The translations under genes were made by a program, and so were the position numbers. The notes under the pieces were generated by a model. The model had not been told where the DNA came from and searched no databases. It saw only the letters and a list, made by a program, of their open reading frames with translations. From positions 17,106,616 through 17,170,615 of the forward strand of contig CM068382.1 in assembly GCA_034770075.1 (NCBI GenBank): a stretch of 64,000 bases of DNA. The letters are read 5' to 3'. Every line of letters starts with the position of its first letter. Position 1 is the first letter of the stretch. The stretch comes from Aralia elata. Lineage: Eukaryota; Streptophyta; Magnoliopsida; Apiales; Araliaceae. Positions 1-12,631 of the stretch are shown piece by piece.

Positions 1-1877
1 CAATAGGGCCGTCCGAAGCGGGCATTCCCGAATGAGGTGGCACGTCTCCCAGAAATTCCCGGACTGCAAAATACGAGCCTGTTAGTGAAAACCGACGTTA
101 CGACACGAAAATCGAGAAAGTCAATCCGTCCAGCCGCGGATTGATCTGCGGCCAAATAGTGCGCCTTTTGAAAACACGGAACTCGAAACACGGAACTCGA
201 AATCAGGTGAGTGGAAGGCAGGCAGCCAGCCAGCCTATTTCAGCTCAGTTTCGTTGCAGCATACAGAGAGTTGAGAGATTTTGAGGAAGAAGAAGAATTC
301 AGCAGTAAAAGAGCACGGAAATAGAGAGGAAAAAGAGCAAAATTTGCAAACAAATAGGAAGAAAAGAGAGAAAAAAGGAGAGGATTTATATTCTTTTGAT
401 TTTGATTGTATCAAATATACTCCTCATCCTATTCAAACACACAAGTTCACATCCATTTGAGATCATTTGCAAGGTGAAAATTCCCTTTGTTCTAGCAATT
501 TATATCATATCATTTGGTTGAATTAAATGTAGTTTTCATGAAATTTATGGTGGGATAATGGATTAGGGATTATTAGTGAGGGTTCCATCGGAACAAAATT
601 CTTCCTAATAACCCGAGGATATCCAATTGGTGAAATTTCTAGCTCGTTTATGGTGATTTATTGGGTGTAATTTATTTAGATTATCATTTTCGGATGTCAT
701 GGTGTATTAGATAAATCCGGGTTGGTTAGTTATGTAGTATTCATTTCGTGGGCATGTAGCAATCTCGGGTGTGAGCCTAGGAACGCGACCCCGTGGTCCA
801 AATCCGATGATGGACGTTTTGACATATGTAATAGATTCAAAGTACTTGTTTTTGTAACATGTAATCGTCGGGCCTTAAAGCGACGCTAAGGCGAGAATCG
901 GGTTTAAGGCCTCGTAGTAGTGGAACATGCGATTGTTGGCGTTCAGGGGTGTTTTGATGGCTTACATGCCCATGAATAGCCCCGACGCGTAATTATACTT
1001 TGATTGGATTTCGTGACACCAAAATGATTTCAAAGCCAAGACAATAAAGATTTTTCTAAAATCAATCAAAGCAGGACATTAGCATCACGAGGCTAAGAGT
1101 TGGAAGTGCTAATGAAAGTCGATTCCTATTTTGCGAGAAGGCCAAAGGAAATTATTTTCAAACATCACCAAAAATGGCTTTATGAATGAAATAAACGTTT
1201 TACTAAACCTTGATACATAGGGCGAAAGGGATCCTAGAAATTGCCCATCATTTATGAAAGCAACGTATAAATCTCGACTCCTATTTTGGTTAAGGTTTAG
1301 AAAAATTCACGTTTTGTCAAAACAACACTTAATCTCATAGCTTTTGCCAACTAAAATCAAATCTTTTCTCATAAAGAAATAAAAGCTTTCTCGAATAGGC
1401 CAAAGGACATTCTAAGACATTCTCAAAATAAAACACGTCTTTTTCATAAAACACAAAAAAAGAATTCCTTTTATACAAAACTCACCACAACAGTTCATTA
1501 GGCATACACACACACGCACACATATACATTTCATGAATTAAGGGATAGGAAAGTATCAAGGTTGCGGTAACCGTGTTTCACGGAAGACGAGGGGTGCCTA
1601 ACACCTTCCCCTCGCTTAAGCAAGCCCCCGAACTCTATGAATCTCGATTCGCGGACCAATTAATTCGGAGTCACATATGAGCCAGTGATTTATAAAAAAC
1701 GAAAACTCGGATGAGTTGGTACATCCATTTCAAACATACCAACTGGCGACTCTGGTTAATTGGCTCATCATAAAAAACGATCTTCCAAAACCCCGTCGAC
1801 ATCAATGCCGACCTTTTCCCAAACTTATATAATAAAGAAGGCTAAAAATCGGGAAAGGCGAGAAACCGGCGTCGACA
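1..1877 (+). mobile_element. LTR of retrotransposon family S, copy A (5' end outside window)
   Basis: This stretch aligns by eye along its whole length with 23859-25762, where the same sequence is a complete LTR-like unit with a TSD. Shared landmarks include the GGGCCGTCCGAA start, the block around 1560-1660 (GGTTGCGGTAACCGTGTTTC), the TGGCGACTCTGG motif at 1744-1755 and the terminal GTCGACA at 1871-1877. About 145 bp of the 5' end must lie before base 1. It has no coding capacity: the small frame at 1760-1978 only runs across its 3' end. Whether it is a solo LTR or the end of a full element cannot be told without the upstream sequence. Confidence 0.75.
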
Positions 1878-2375
1878 TTATTTATTATCAAAACTGTGTC
1901 GTTGCGTCGATACTGCGTGCACTAAATGAACGTCACAAAACTACGTCGTTTTTGTCTGAACGGACTCCCCCTTTTTGACAAAGGCTAAAACTACATCGTT
2001 TTGGCCCGAACGGATGCGCCCTTTCTTGCCCGAACAGACATGCCCATTCTGCCATGGTCGAACTGATGCATTTCATATCATGTCAACCGGTTGTGTCCCA
2101 TCAGATGGGTGACGAATCCTTCCTATAAATAGAGTAGGAGGGGCAACCATTTCATTCATTCAATTCAGTCAAGCATTAAGCATTCTAAGTATAATTACTT
2201 CATAGTTATTTAAAGAGAGAGAGTCTGAGCATTGTTTTGGTTCGTTGTTTGTGTTATTTGTTGTGCTATGATAACGCAAAGTTGTCATTGTATCGTGGGA
2301 GACAAGTGCCGCTAACTCAAAGCACCAACACGGAGCATTCAAATTCTGTGTTTACCAAGTTTGCTTCAAAAGATA

Positions 2376-2411
<36 letters not shown>

Positions 2412-2498
2412 GCTTCAATTATTATTATTCTATGTTGCAAATATATATTATTAAATATATATCTTTCACAAAGTTTACAAAGTTTGGTTCAACAAATA

Positions 2499-2543
<45 letters not shown>

Positions 2544-2609
2544 CTCAATTTCATGTTATTATATAGTTGCAAATATATATTTCTAAATATATAAATACTT
2601 TCCCTAACA
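1878..2609 (+). mobile_element. Diverged copia-type LTR fragment (related to the 17256 element)
   Basis: The part from about 2120 onward resembles the second half of the LTR at 17256-17987: a TATA-like CTATAAATAG at about 2125, a CAATTCA-rich segment, a 'TTTGGTTCGTTG' segment, 'GGGAGACAAGTG', and then (TA)n runs at about 2380-2408 and 2501-2540. It ends CCCTAACA at 2609, like the CATAACA end of the 17256 copy. It looks like a related but distinct subfamily. Reading frames of repeated Ile-Tyr here are translated microsatellite and not genes. Confidence 0.5.
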
Positions 2610-2610
2610 A

Positions 2611-3195
2611 TCAAGGCTAGTATTGTATACTATGTCCTTAAGACAATTATGCCCTCCTTACGGTGCTCAGAGGTAATAACACTTGTCTCCCAGGATACAA
2701 TGACAACGTATACTATAGTAGCACTCCAAATAGTATACACAACGAACTAAAATTTATGTTCTTATCTCTTTCAAATAAAACTATATATAACTTATATTAT
2801 CAAGAAGACTAGAATGCTAGAATACTTGAAAAATTGAATGAATTGAATGACAGCCCTCACCATCTATTTATAGGTGAAATAAGTGACCTTTCAGATTGGT
2901 CACAACCTTTTAAAAAGGTTTGGATGCCATTGAAAAGACATGGGATGCGTCCGTTCGGGTTTGAAATGACGCAACCGTTCAGCTTGAAACGACGTAACCG
3001 TTCGGACTTGAAACGACGTAACCGTTCGGACTTGAAACGACGTAACTGTTCGGGTTTGAAACGACATAACTGTTCGGACTTGAAACGACGTAACCATACG
3101 GACTTGAAACGACATAACCGTTTAGTCTTGAACCCGTGAACACACAATTTTTTGGGAGTTAATTTCTCATTCATTACTTCATGGATTTTACAAAA
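2611..3195 (-). mobile_element. Truncated copia-2 LTR, minus orientation
   Basis: The reverse complement matches the LTRs at 17256 and 20951: 'GGAGACAAGTG', a TATA box CTATAAATAG (plus strand CTATTTATAG at 2868-2877), then an expanded array of a roughly 24-bp unit containing CGTTTCAAGTCCGAA at about 2950-3130, then the GGGAGTTAATTTCTCATTCA block near the LTR start. It carries more array units than the other two copies. Homology is lost near 3190 and at about 2611, so it is a fragment. Open frames here on both strands are artefacts of the 24-bp period (8 codons). Confidence 0.7.
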
Positions 3196-4103
3196 GAACT
3201 ATTTGTTAGCGAACTCTAATTGACCTCTTATTCATTCATTTGTTTTGAAAAGCTATGCTATTTCAATTCAAATCTAATGATATACTTCAATTCTAGGGGT
3301 CAGGAGAATAACTAAAAAGAAACATATGAAAAACTTATCTTCAATATGTAGTGTCGGTTAATTCTAATTTTGTTAATGAATAAACTCAAACTTGTAATAT
3401 TGCAAAGTTAAGTGATTAGAAGCAAAACTAATAAAGAAAAATATCATCCATAAAAAATTTAAAAAATAGGGCATATATTCTATAGAAATGGCATGACAAT
3501 TGTTAAAAATGTAATAATTAGAGTGCTCTTTCTGATCACCGAAAATAACCTTTTTCGCCCCCTCTCTCTGAGAGTATTTATACTACTATAATTTAATTTT
3601 AAAGATAAATTTCATCCTAAGACCAAGGAGAGCCTGTGAAAGGGGTCAAGAGGAAAATTAAGAGAGAACCTAACAGAAATTTACCTTTAATCTTTTATAC
3701 CGCTTGCTGAATTCAGATTTTTTGTTGAGGAGTAAACTCAAATTGTGGTCAGGTTGCACAATAAAAAGAAAGATATGAATTTATTACGATGCTATCATCT
3801 TTAAACATTGGCAATCAAATATTATTACTTACTTTAGAACAAAGGGAGTAATTTTAATTATTCTAATATCTATCCCATAATAAATGTTCTTTTTACAACC
3901 AAACTGAATGTTAATATTTTAAGATGAGTATAATCATTTTTGAAATATATGATTCGTTATTAATTTTAAAAGTGGTCAATTACACTATAATAATAAACAA
4001 CATATTATACGCATACAAATAATTGGTACTTACTATTCTTAGGTTTGGGATTTTTAAAATTTGAAATATATGATTAGTTATTAATTTTAAAAGTGGTCAA
4101 TTA
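3196..4103. other. AT-rich intergenic, with a duplicated 50-bp block
   Basis: I see no gene. A block of about 50 bp running from TTTGAAATATATGATT to GTGGTCAATTACACTATA occurs at about 3940-3990 and again at about 4060-4110, immediately at the left end of the CACTA element. The upstream copy also contains CACTATA. A possible Stowaway-type end (AAAGGGAGTAAT) lies near 3840. Confidence 0.6.
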
Positions 4104-4339
4104 CACTATAAAAAATTGGTCTATTAGCGATTGTAGGTACTGCGACTAACCCCAACCGTCGCTATTCTTGGTATTAGCGAACGTCTCTAGCGACTGCATT
4201 TCAAAATCGTCGTTGTTGGCTTTAGAGACGGTCGGTATAGCAAGTTTACCGCCCAAAAGTGGAGCACGTGATTTGGCGCGAGCTGGCAGCAATCGAGTGG
4301 CCCATACAGCGACCATGTGTCAATCGCTAATACATCCAC

Positions 4340-5127
4340 ATCATTTAGTTATGATCATACCATATAATTTAGAAGAATTAAATATATAACTAAACCAGAA
4401 ATATATCAAAACTACAGACCTAATTTTACTTTATGATCATACCATAGAATGAAGTTACCATATACCTTTATTGTAACCATAGCAATTTTAAAAACGAGGG
4501 TTACCTGTTAGAAATTGTGGAAGGAGATGGAGATGGAGACAAATTGAAGCTGCGGAGGAGACGAATCAAAGCTGTGGTGGAGCCTGGAGGTAAGCGAAGA
4601 AGAGAGAGCGGCGATGGATAAAGGAGAACCGAACGACCGAAGATGCAGAGAAGTGATAGGTATTTGGGTAAAGAATATTGCTCAGATCTATTCAGCCAAT
4701 TCAACTAATTTTTTTTAAAAGAATCGGTCAGATCTATTCAGCCTAATTCAGATTTCAAAACTTGTAAACAAACAGTGTAAATGACTTATTCGCTCAAATC
4801 TTAACTCATTCAGTCCTAAACAAACACCTCTTAGCCGTCGTTGAAAGCCGCCTGCCATGAGTTTTTAAAACCTGACTTACAGCAGCAACGGGTAGGGCAG
4901 ATCAGAAAAGAAAAGAGGGAAAAATAGAGAAGGAAGAGAGAAAGAAAGGGAGAAGGAAGATCCGCGCCGCCGCCGTCAGCCCCCATCCCTGCCGTCACCG
5001 CCATCATTTTGCATCCTTCGGCGCTGCTGTAAGTTTATACTTCTTTAAGCCCCAAAATTTCTGTTTTTTACTTCTGTCCCAAATTCAAAATGTGGCTAGA
5101 TCTTTTTCTTAATTAGGATGGGGTGCT
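4340..5127 (+). other. CACTA 5' internal region, no recognised gene
   Basis: This holds AT-rich sequence, then a purine-rich run (about 4900-4960) and a GCCGCCGCCGTC-rich patch at about 4965-5025 that could be an untranslated leader. The minus-strand frame at 4501-4704 has no features I recognise. The copia element enters after the GTGCT at 5123-5127. Confidence 0.4.
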
Positions 5128-5374
5128 TGTTGGAGATAAGAGTTGACATAGTCTATGTTATTATCTCTTAGTTGTTGTATATGATAAATATATCTTGTTA
5201 GTTAGGCTAGATTGATTTCTATCCCTTATTGTTAGCCACTGTTATGTATAAATATTTATGTATAGATATGTATAGACTTAGCTATCTTTATCCTTGTTTT
5301 AGCTTCTCATACGTGTAGCTATTTATATTGTAATATTTACATTGAATAATGATCATCATTTTTAAAACCTTTCA
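5128..5374 (+). repeat. Copia-1 5' LTR
   Basis: It starts TGTTGGAGATAAGAG and ends AAACCTTTCA just before the primer binding site. Several TATA-like TATGTATA/TATAAATA stretches occur at about 5240-5275. It matches the split 3' LTR almost base for base. Confidence 0.92.
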
Positions 5375-5389
5375 TGGTATCAAAGCAGG
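5375..5389 (+). other. Copia-1 primer binding site
   Basis: TGGTATCAAAGCAGG directly follows the 5' LTR. It corresponds to the plant initiator-Met tRNA-type site (usual TGGTATCAGAGC) with one change. Confidence 0.85.
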
Positions 5390-5418
5390 TTGTATCCTCA
5401 ACCTAATCTTTTTTTCCC

Positions 5419-8400
5419 ATGGCATCCATTACCATCCCCAATGATGCTGTCCCAAATTCACCTCTCATCGTTGTTACGCTTACAAACATTCTCAAGCTAA
5501 ACACGACCAATTATATGTTATGGAAACTCCAAATTCATGATACTCTTATTGGGTATGGCCTATTTAAGTTCTTGGACGGTACCTTTCCGTCGCCATCTTC
5601 CACCATCACAACAAAGTCGACCTCTAAACCCAACCCTGCTTACAAAACTTGGGTTCGCCAAGACAAGCTCCTCTTTGGAGCCCTCATTGGAACCTTAGAA
5701 CCAACCATTGTTCCGCTAGTCTCTCGTGCTGACACCACCAAACAAGCCTGGGATATTCTAGCAAATACCTTTGCTAAGCAATCTCGAGGTCACATCAAGC
5801 TCATCAAAGCCAACCTTCGGGCCATTTCCAAAGGATCCTAAACAGTGACTGAGTATATGAATGCTCTCAAAATTTGTTCTGATCAATTGGCTGTTCTTAG
5901 TGCTCCTATGAGCAATAAGGACCTCACTGATCGAGTTCTTGAAGGACTTGATACCAACTACCAAGCTGTGATTGATTCGGTCCATGCCCGAGATGCACCA
6001 ATTTCATTCGATGAACTTCATGAGAAGTTGCTAAACTGCGAATTAACCATCAAATCTCAAACACCTCCACCCTCTTTACCCGCTTCCGCACACGCCACCA
6101 CTACCAGGTACAACAATCAACACTAAAACACCCAACCCCCTCCAACTACCGTCACAATTCAGCCCCAAAACCCAACTCCACTCAACCCAGGCGTACCAAC
6201 CAAACCAAAGGTCCAGGCTACCAAGGTAAATGCCAATGGTGCCATACCATAGGCCATTCCCTATCCTTCTGCCCCATCTTCCAAGAAACGTTTCCCAATG
6301 TTCAACCACCTCCTCGCCCCACCAATTACTTCCACTAACCACCCCAAGCTCATGTCGCCACTGCCGCCCCTACTACTCATCCTTCCCCATGGTTACTTGA
6401 CACTGGAGCTAGCCATCATGTCACCCCTGATCTCTCAAACCTCTCTTTCCATCACCCATACGATGGTTCCGAGGAAATTATTATAGGTGATGGCACCGGA
6501 GTTCCCATTACTCATACTGGTTCCCTATCTATTCCTACTTCATCTCAGTCTTTACTTATGTCTAATGTTCTATGTGCACCTACTATGTCTCGTAATATCT
6601 TGTCTATCTCCCAACTTTATTCGGAAAATAATCTTCTAATTGAGTTTTCTTCTGATTTTTTTGTTGTGAAGGATCATCTCATGGGGGCACATCTTCTCCA
6701 AGGTCCAATTAGGAACGGTGTTTACGAGTTGTAAGCCCTTTCCTCTATTCTTGCCTATTCAAGTGTCAAATCGTTAACAATAGATTGGCATCATCGTTTA
6801 GGCCACCCTTCATTTACTATTTTTAAGACTTTAGTTTCAATTTTCAAGCTTGATGTTTCTAGTGTTCTTCCTTTCAATTGCAACTCTTGTCAATGTAATA
6901 AGAGCCACAAGCTCCCTTTTATTAAATCAACTTTATTTTTTCATGCTCCTCTTGATCTCATATACACTGATTTATGGACTTCTCCTGTCTACTCCATTGA
7001 TAGCTACAAATACTATGTCATTTTTGTTGACCATTTCACAAAATATATTTGGTTCTATCCTCTCAAAAACAAATCTGACACAAAAGCAGTGTTTATTAGA
7101 TTTAAGGCCTTAGTGGACAAATACTTTGAGAAAAATATTAAAGTCCTTTATTCTGGCAATGGGGGAGAATATCACACCTTAGAAAGCTATCTTACTATTG
7201 ATGGTGTCTCACATCTCACTTCCCCACCCCACACTCCGGAACATAATGGTTACGCTGAGAGACGACACCGTCATATAGTTGAAACGGGATTATCTCTCCT
7301 AAACCATGCACAACTTCCTATAGAGTTTTGGTCATATGCCTTCACCACCGCCGCTTATTTAATTAATCGGCTTCCCACCCCAACTCTATCTCATCAATCT
7401 CCTTTCCAATGTCTTTTTGGGATGTCTCCTAACTATTATAAGTTGCGAAGTTTTGGTTGCTTATGTTATCCATGACTTCGACCCTATGCGTCTCACAAGC
7501 TAGACTCCAAGTCCACACCATGTATTTTCATTGGATACTCCAAAACTTAAAGTGCCTATCATTGTTGGGACCCCATCACACTCAAATTCTACACTTCTCG
7601 ACATGTTAGATTTGTTGAAAATGAATTTCCTTACCGTAGACTCACTGACCAAACTATTCTGCCCTCCACACCTAGCCCAGACTCATGGTTCCCCTTGGTT
7701 CTGCCCCTACTCTTGCCCACTACAACTTTGCCTCCGCCAACCCAATGACACACCCCCTCTCCTGCACCTGATCAGGCCCAACTCACACCGTATTTGCCCA
7801 CAGTCCCACCCACGCCTCCTTCCTCGCTCAGCTCACCTCACGCATCCACCTCAGTAAATAACACCCACCCCACCCCACCATTTACTATAACTGAACCCAC
7901 CCAACTAACTCAGCCCACTACTTCCCCTAATATGCTAATCCAACCAGCCCAGAGGATCATTACTCGGTCCAAAAACAAATTCATAAGCCCAATCCCAAAT
8001 ACCTACACCACACCACGATTCATGCCAAACCCACTAAACCTACTATAGTGGCTCAAGCATTGAAGGATCCCCTATGGCGTAAGGCAATGGAAGATGAGAT
8101 CAAAGCTTTGCATAGACTTGGCACTTGGGACTTGGTGTTACCTGAAAACACTCGAAACCTTGTAAAATGCAAATGGGTATTTCGTATTAAATACAAACTG
8201 GATGGCACAATTGAACATTACCGAGCTCGTCTTGTTGCCAAAGTTTTTTAACAGAGACCCAAAATTGATTACACGGAGACCTTCAGTCCGGTTGTAAAAC
8301 CTGGCACAATTCAGACCTTACTATGTCTTGCGGTCACGAATAAATGGCATCTTCGGCAGCTTGATATCAACAACGCATTCCTTCATGGAACGCTACAAGA

Positions 8401-9600
8401 GGATGTTTACATGTCACAACCTCCAGGTTTTGTTGATATGGGGCTCCCTAACCGTGTGTGTTAATTACGAAAGGCGATATATGGGCTCAAACAAGCACCT
8501 CAGGCTTGGTACACTGAACTCACCAACTTCCTCCTCCGTACGGGCTTCAAGCGATCCATGGCTGATACCTCACTCTTTATTTTGCACCATACTACTACAC
8601 CAATTTATTTAATTGTGTATGTGGACGATATTATTGTAATTGGTCCTAATGCTACTAACCTTGATTTCTTCATTAAAAGTTTGGCTAACAGATTTTCCTT
8701 GAAGGATCTTGGTGCATTATCGTACTTTCTAGGTGTTGAAGTCATGCCTACGAGCAAGGGGTTATTTCTCAGTCAAAGGAAATACATTATTGATCTTCTG
8801 TATCGACTGAGTATGTTCCATGCTAAGCCCACTCCAACCCCTTGATTGTCACTCATGGGCTATCATCCACCTCCGGCGGCGACCTTCTTGAATCACCAAC
8901 AGAGTATAAAGCTGCTGTTGGTGGTCTACAATATCTCACTTTGACGAGACCCGACGTTGCCTTTGCCGTTAATAAGCTTTCTCAATTCATGCATAAGCCA
9001 CAGAGTGACCATTGGGCAGCCTTAAAACGCCTCATGCGCTACTTATGTGGTACCTTGGACAAGGGTATTAACATTTATTGTGACTCACCACTTCACCTTC
9101 ATGCCTTTTTCAATGCGGATTGGGCCGGTGACAAAGATGATTACACTTCCATCATGGGTCATGTAGTATTTCTTGGTCATAATCCTCTTACTTGGAGTTC
9201 CAAAAAGCAAAAATCATTGGCTCGATCATCCACCGAGGCAGAATATCGAGCTGTCGCCTCCACTACGGCCGAAATCATGTGGGTCCAAAATCTCCTTACT
9301 GAGTTACGTGTTAATCTTGTGCATACTCCAGTCATCTACTGTGACAATCTTAGTGCCACGCATCTAAGTGCCAATCCGGTGTTCCATTCGAAGATGAAAC
9401 ACTTGGCTCTTGCTTATTATTTCATTCGAGAACAAGTACAAAATGGTACACTTCGTGTCATTCATGTTCCCACAGGTGATCAGCTAGCTGACTTTCTTAC
9501 CAAGCCGTTGTCACGACCTCGACTTGATCTTCTACTGTCCAAGATCGAACTATCAGACAGACCGTTCGTCTTGCGGGGGCATGTTGGAGATAAGAGTTGA
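5419..9600 (+). pseudogene. Copia-1 gag-pol polyprotein, disrupted
   Basis: Gag starts at 5419 (MASITIPNDA; WKLQIHDTLIGYGLFKFLDG core), with in-frame stops at 5839 and 6124. Protease DTGASHHV is near 6400 in another frame. The GAG-pre-integrase HHCC region (WHHRLGHPS, then CNSCQCNKSHK) is at about 6787-6905. The integrase core has its first Asp in IYTDLW and its Glu in HNGYAERR, but the usual DNGGE reads GNGGE at about 7160, so the second catalytic Asp is Gly. RT spans about 8048-8845 with YVDD at about 8620; stops fall after VAKVF and LPNRVC. RNase H is 8842-9600 (STEAEYRA; ADFLTKPL). Stops and frameshifts make this a non-functional copy. Confidence 0.93.
9573..9581 (+). other. Copia-1 polypurine tract
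   Basis: GCGGGGGCA lies directly upstream of the 3' LTR start at 9582, the expected place for plus-strand priming. Confidence 0.75.
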
Positions 9601-9991
9601 CATAGTCTACGTTAGAGATGAACAAAAGGCCTGAGGCCCGCGGCCTGGCCTTGGTCCGGCCTAGGCCCGACCTGGTCAAAGTCCGGCCTGGTCAAAGCCT
9701 AGACTGGCCTGGCCCGATCTGCAAGGCTTAAAAAGGCTGCCATTTTAGTACAAAAATCTGGCCTGGACTGGCCTGGCCCAAAGCCCGGCCTGGACTGACC
9801 TGTGGACTGGGCCTGGCCTGGGCCTGGCCTCATCCGGCGCAACAGGCCTGGCCTGCTTGCTGGCTTGTTATTTATTTGTTGTTGTTAATAGTGGTCTTCC
9901 AAACGGACCAAACCCAACCCAAGAAGACCATTGAAAACAACAAAAAAAAAAATTAGTCAGGCAGCCCATCAACAAAAAGGTCCCCCCCCCC

Positions 9992-10054
<63 letters not shown>

Positions 10055-10173
10055 ATATATATATACTAATAATCTAATATATATATACTATAATACTAAT
10101 ATACACACTACTAAGTACTGACACTAGGGAGCTGAGCTCCTCAAGTCCTCATGAGCTTTCACATCACACGTGC

Positions 10174-10217
<44 letters not shown>

Positions 10218-11294
10218 CATATATAGCCCCATTATATCTTTGAAAAAGAAGACATCAACGGTAGCTAATTTGCTACAGCCTACATGAATGACATTTTCGT
10301 ACCTATTTTAATGAGTTTTTTGTAGCACTAGCTACTCTACTCAAACCAGCATTAAATTAGTTGATTAAATTTTAATATTAATATATTAGTTAGTTTATTA
10401 ATATTAATAAGTTAGTTGATTAAATTTTAATATTAACGTACTAATTAGTTTATTTAATATTCATAAGTTAGTTAATTGAGATTTAATATTAAAATAACAG
10501 TTAGTTTATTAACATATTATTTGCATGGAATATGGATGAAGGATTGGAGTATTCATAATTTCATATTGTCCGAACTTTGGACTTTGGAGCCTTCAGGAGC
10601 CTTGGAAATTGAAATTTGGATGGATGATGATTTGATTGGACCAAAAGGCAAAAAAAAAAAAAAAAAAATAACAAGCTAAAGGAATAAGCCAGTAAAAACT
10701 AAGGTCTAAGGCCCTAAGCTAGTAACTAGTAAGTACTAAGTACTAAGCTGACTAGTGACTGCTAACTGCCAAGGCAGCAAGGCGCCAGACGTCAGGCCCA
10801 AGCCCCACTGCCCTAGGCCCCCAGCCCCTAGCCACTGCCCCAGGCCACATGAACAATAAAAAAAAAAGATAGTGCAGGACCGCCTAGGCCTGGACCAAGG
10901 CCCGACCTGGCCTGGCCTACAGGCCTCATCAGATCAAAGTTTTGTGGGATAGGTCTGGCCTGGCCTGGCCTTGAAGGCCCAAAGTCAAGGCCTGGCCTGG
11001 CCTGGTCAACGGCCAAAGCCTGGCAGGCCCAGGCCGGACCAGGCCAGACCGGCCTGTTGTGCAACTCTAGTCTACGTTATTATCTCTTAGTTGTTGTATA
11101 TGATAAATATATCTTGTTAGTTAGGCTAGATTGATTTCTATCCCTTATTGTTAGCCACTGTTATGTATAGATATTTATGTATACATATGTATAGACTTAG
11201 TCTATCTTTATCCTTGTTTTAGCTTCTCATATGTGTAGCTATTTATATTGTAATATTTACATTGAATAATGATCATCATTTTTAAAACCTTTCA
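9582..11294 (+). repeat. Copia-1 3' LTR, split by a hAT insertion
   Basis: The first 31 bp (9582-9612) and the remaining 217 bp (11078-11294) together reconstitute a 248-bp LTR matching 5128-5374. The gap is the hAT element plus one copy of its 8-bp TSD. Confidence 0.92.
9613..11069. mobile_element. Non-autonomous hAT element (TSD GTCTACGT)
   Basis: An 8-bp duplication GTCTACGT flanks it at 9605-9612 and 11070-11077. The ends form an imperfect inverted repeat: TAGAGATGAACAA left, and TAGAGTTGCACAA as reverse complement of the right end. Both subterminal regions (about 9630-9860 and 10880-11060) are packed with GGCCTGG/CCAGGCC motifs in opposite orientation, typical of hAT non-autonomous elements. 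The interior has (AC)n/(TA)n microsatellites (about 9990-10045 and 10165-10210) and an A18 run at about 10652. No transposase is visible. The 1457-bp length is long for a MITE. Confidence 0.9.
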
Positions 11295-11299
11295 GTGCT

Positions 11300-12045
11300 T
11301 GATTTTGAGGAGTTAAATAAGTGCCTCAGTTTGTTATGTTTACATAATTCATGTATTCATAGTGCTGGTGCAAAAATTATTTGGAAATTAATCTTGATTA
11401 TATATAATACTACTATTGCAATTCTTTCTATGAGTACATGGAGAAATTCAGCATGTTAGATTAACTTTTTTCCGTAATTTTAACCTTCGGAACCAATTAT
11501 TATTCCTCAATTGTGTATACAGACATGAGAAATAATTATACTCTTAAATTAAGAAACTATTAATGGTATTATAGCCTGGTGGGAGTAAATTTTTTTAGCT
11601 TCTCAAAACCAAAGATCAAACTAGAGGTGGCAAATTAAATGCTGATCATGAACATGATGTTGTTTATTTCATTAAAAAATAATCTATTTTGACATGATGT
11701 TGTTTATAACTAATTTTTAAGGACATTACTTTTGATATTTTGCTAACGAAAATTGTGATGGCCTTGTAGATTTTTAGAACTAGTTTAGTTATTTATTAAC
11801 AGTGAAAATTTTAGGTAGCTATAACTTTTGTAATATATTTGTTGTATGATTGTATTTTCAGTACTATGTATAGGCATGCTTTTTAGTGTTTTGGTGCATA
11901 ATATTTCTCTTTGTTAGGGAAGAAATGTGGCTAAGGAAACTTAACTCAATGTAGTATAATGGCTTCAAGTCTAATTTATGCTCATGATCATGACTAGTGA
12001 AGAGCAACAGTGATGATAAATTTCATATGCTCATGATCTCATCCT

Positions 12046-12080
<35 letters not shown>

Positions 12081-12631
12081 AACACAAAGGTAATGACTAG
12101 TTATGGTACGAATATTTACCATTGGATATATCCTATATTTAATAATATAATATAATTTGAGAAAATATTTAATAAATTATAATATAATAACATATTATTA
12201 TATATTAAATAAAAATTAACTTATAAATTAAATTTAAATAAATATAGTAAATATAAGTGACACAAATCGCCCCTAATTTCGAATATCTAATATATTAGGG
12301 AGACGATTACCATTGGATATATCTTATATCCAATAATATAATATAATTTAAGAAAATATTTAATAAATTATAATATAATAAAATATAAATATATATTAAA
12401 TAAAAATTAAATTTAAATAAAATATAGTAAAATATAAGAGACATTAATCGACCCTAATTTTTAATATCTAATATATTGCACAATTATGTTTGCATAATTG
12501 GCCCACAACCTCAATAACATGGGTCGACACGCTTGCCACCTACAAGTATGCAGCGTGACAAACGTTTAAGGTTATTTCTTGTCATTTTTGATTAGTGCGT
12601 AGTCTTATTTAATTATATTACAACTATATTT
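11300..12631 (+). other. CACTA internal region, non-coding, with a tandem duplication
   Basis: Sequence of the CACTA element resumes after the second GTGCT. It is AT-rich with no convincing frame. At 12117-12480 a unit of about 190 bp beginning TACCATTGGATATATC is present twice in tandem (second copy from about 12309), both ending near TCTAATATATT. Confidence 0.6.

Larger units (their letters stand above)
5128..11294 (+). mobile_element. Copia-1: Ty1/copia LTR retrotransposon (TSD GTGCT)
   Basis: The 5' LTR is 5128-5374 (247 bp, TGTTGGAGA...TTTCA). The 3' LTR is 9582-9612 plus 11078-11294, interrupted by a hAT element. Five-base TSDs GTGCT flank it at 5123-5127 and 11295-11299. The LTRs differ at about five positions by eye, so the insertion is fairly recent, yet the coding region is heavily broken. 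Short LTRs, the initiator-Met-type primer site and gag-PR-INT-RT-RH order fit the copia superfamily, probably the Ale/Retrofit group; the lineage is an inference from LTR size and gag sequence. It lies inside the CACTA element. Confidence 0.93.

Noticed and set aside
2237..2594. Open frames with long Ile-Tyr repeats
   Set aside because: They are translated (TA)n microsatellite in an LTR fragment.
2834..3174. Repetitive Arg/Phe/Lys/Ser ORFs on both strands (also 17304-17574 and 20999-21262)
   Set aside because: The 24-bp LTR minisatellite keeps all frames open; there is no independent coding evidence.
10828..11064. Minus-strand 78-codon ORF
   Set aside because: It is made of the GGCCTGG subterminal repeats of the hAT element.
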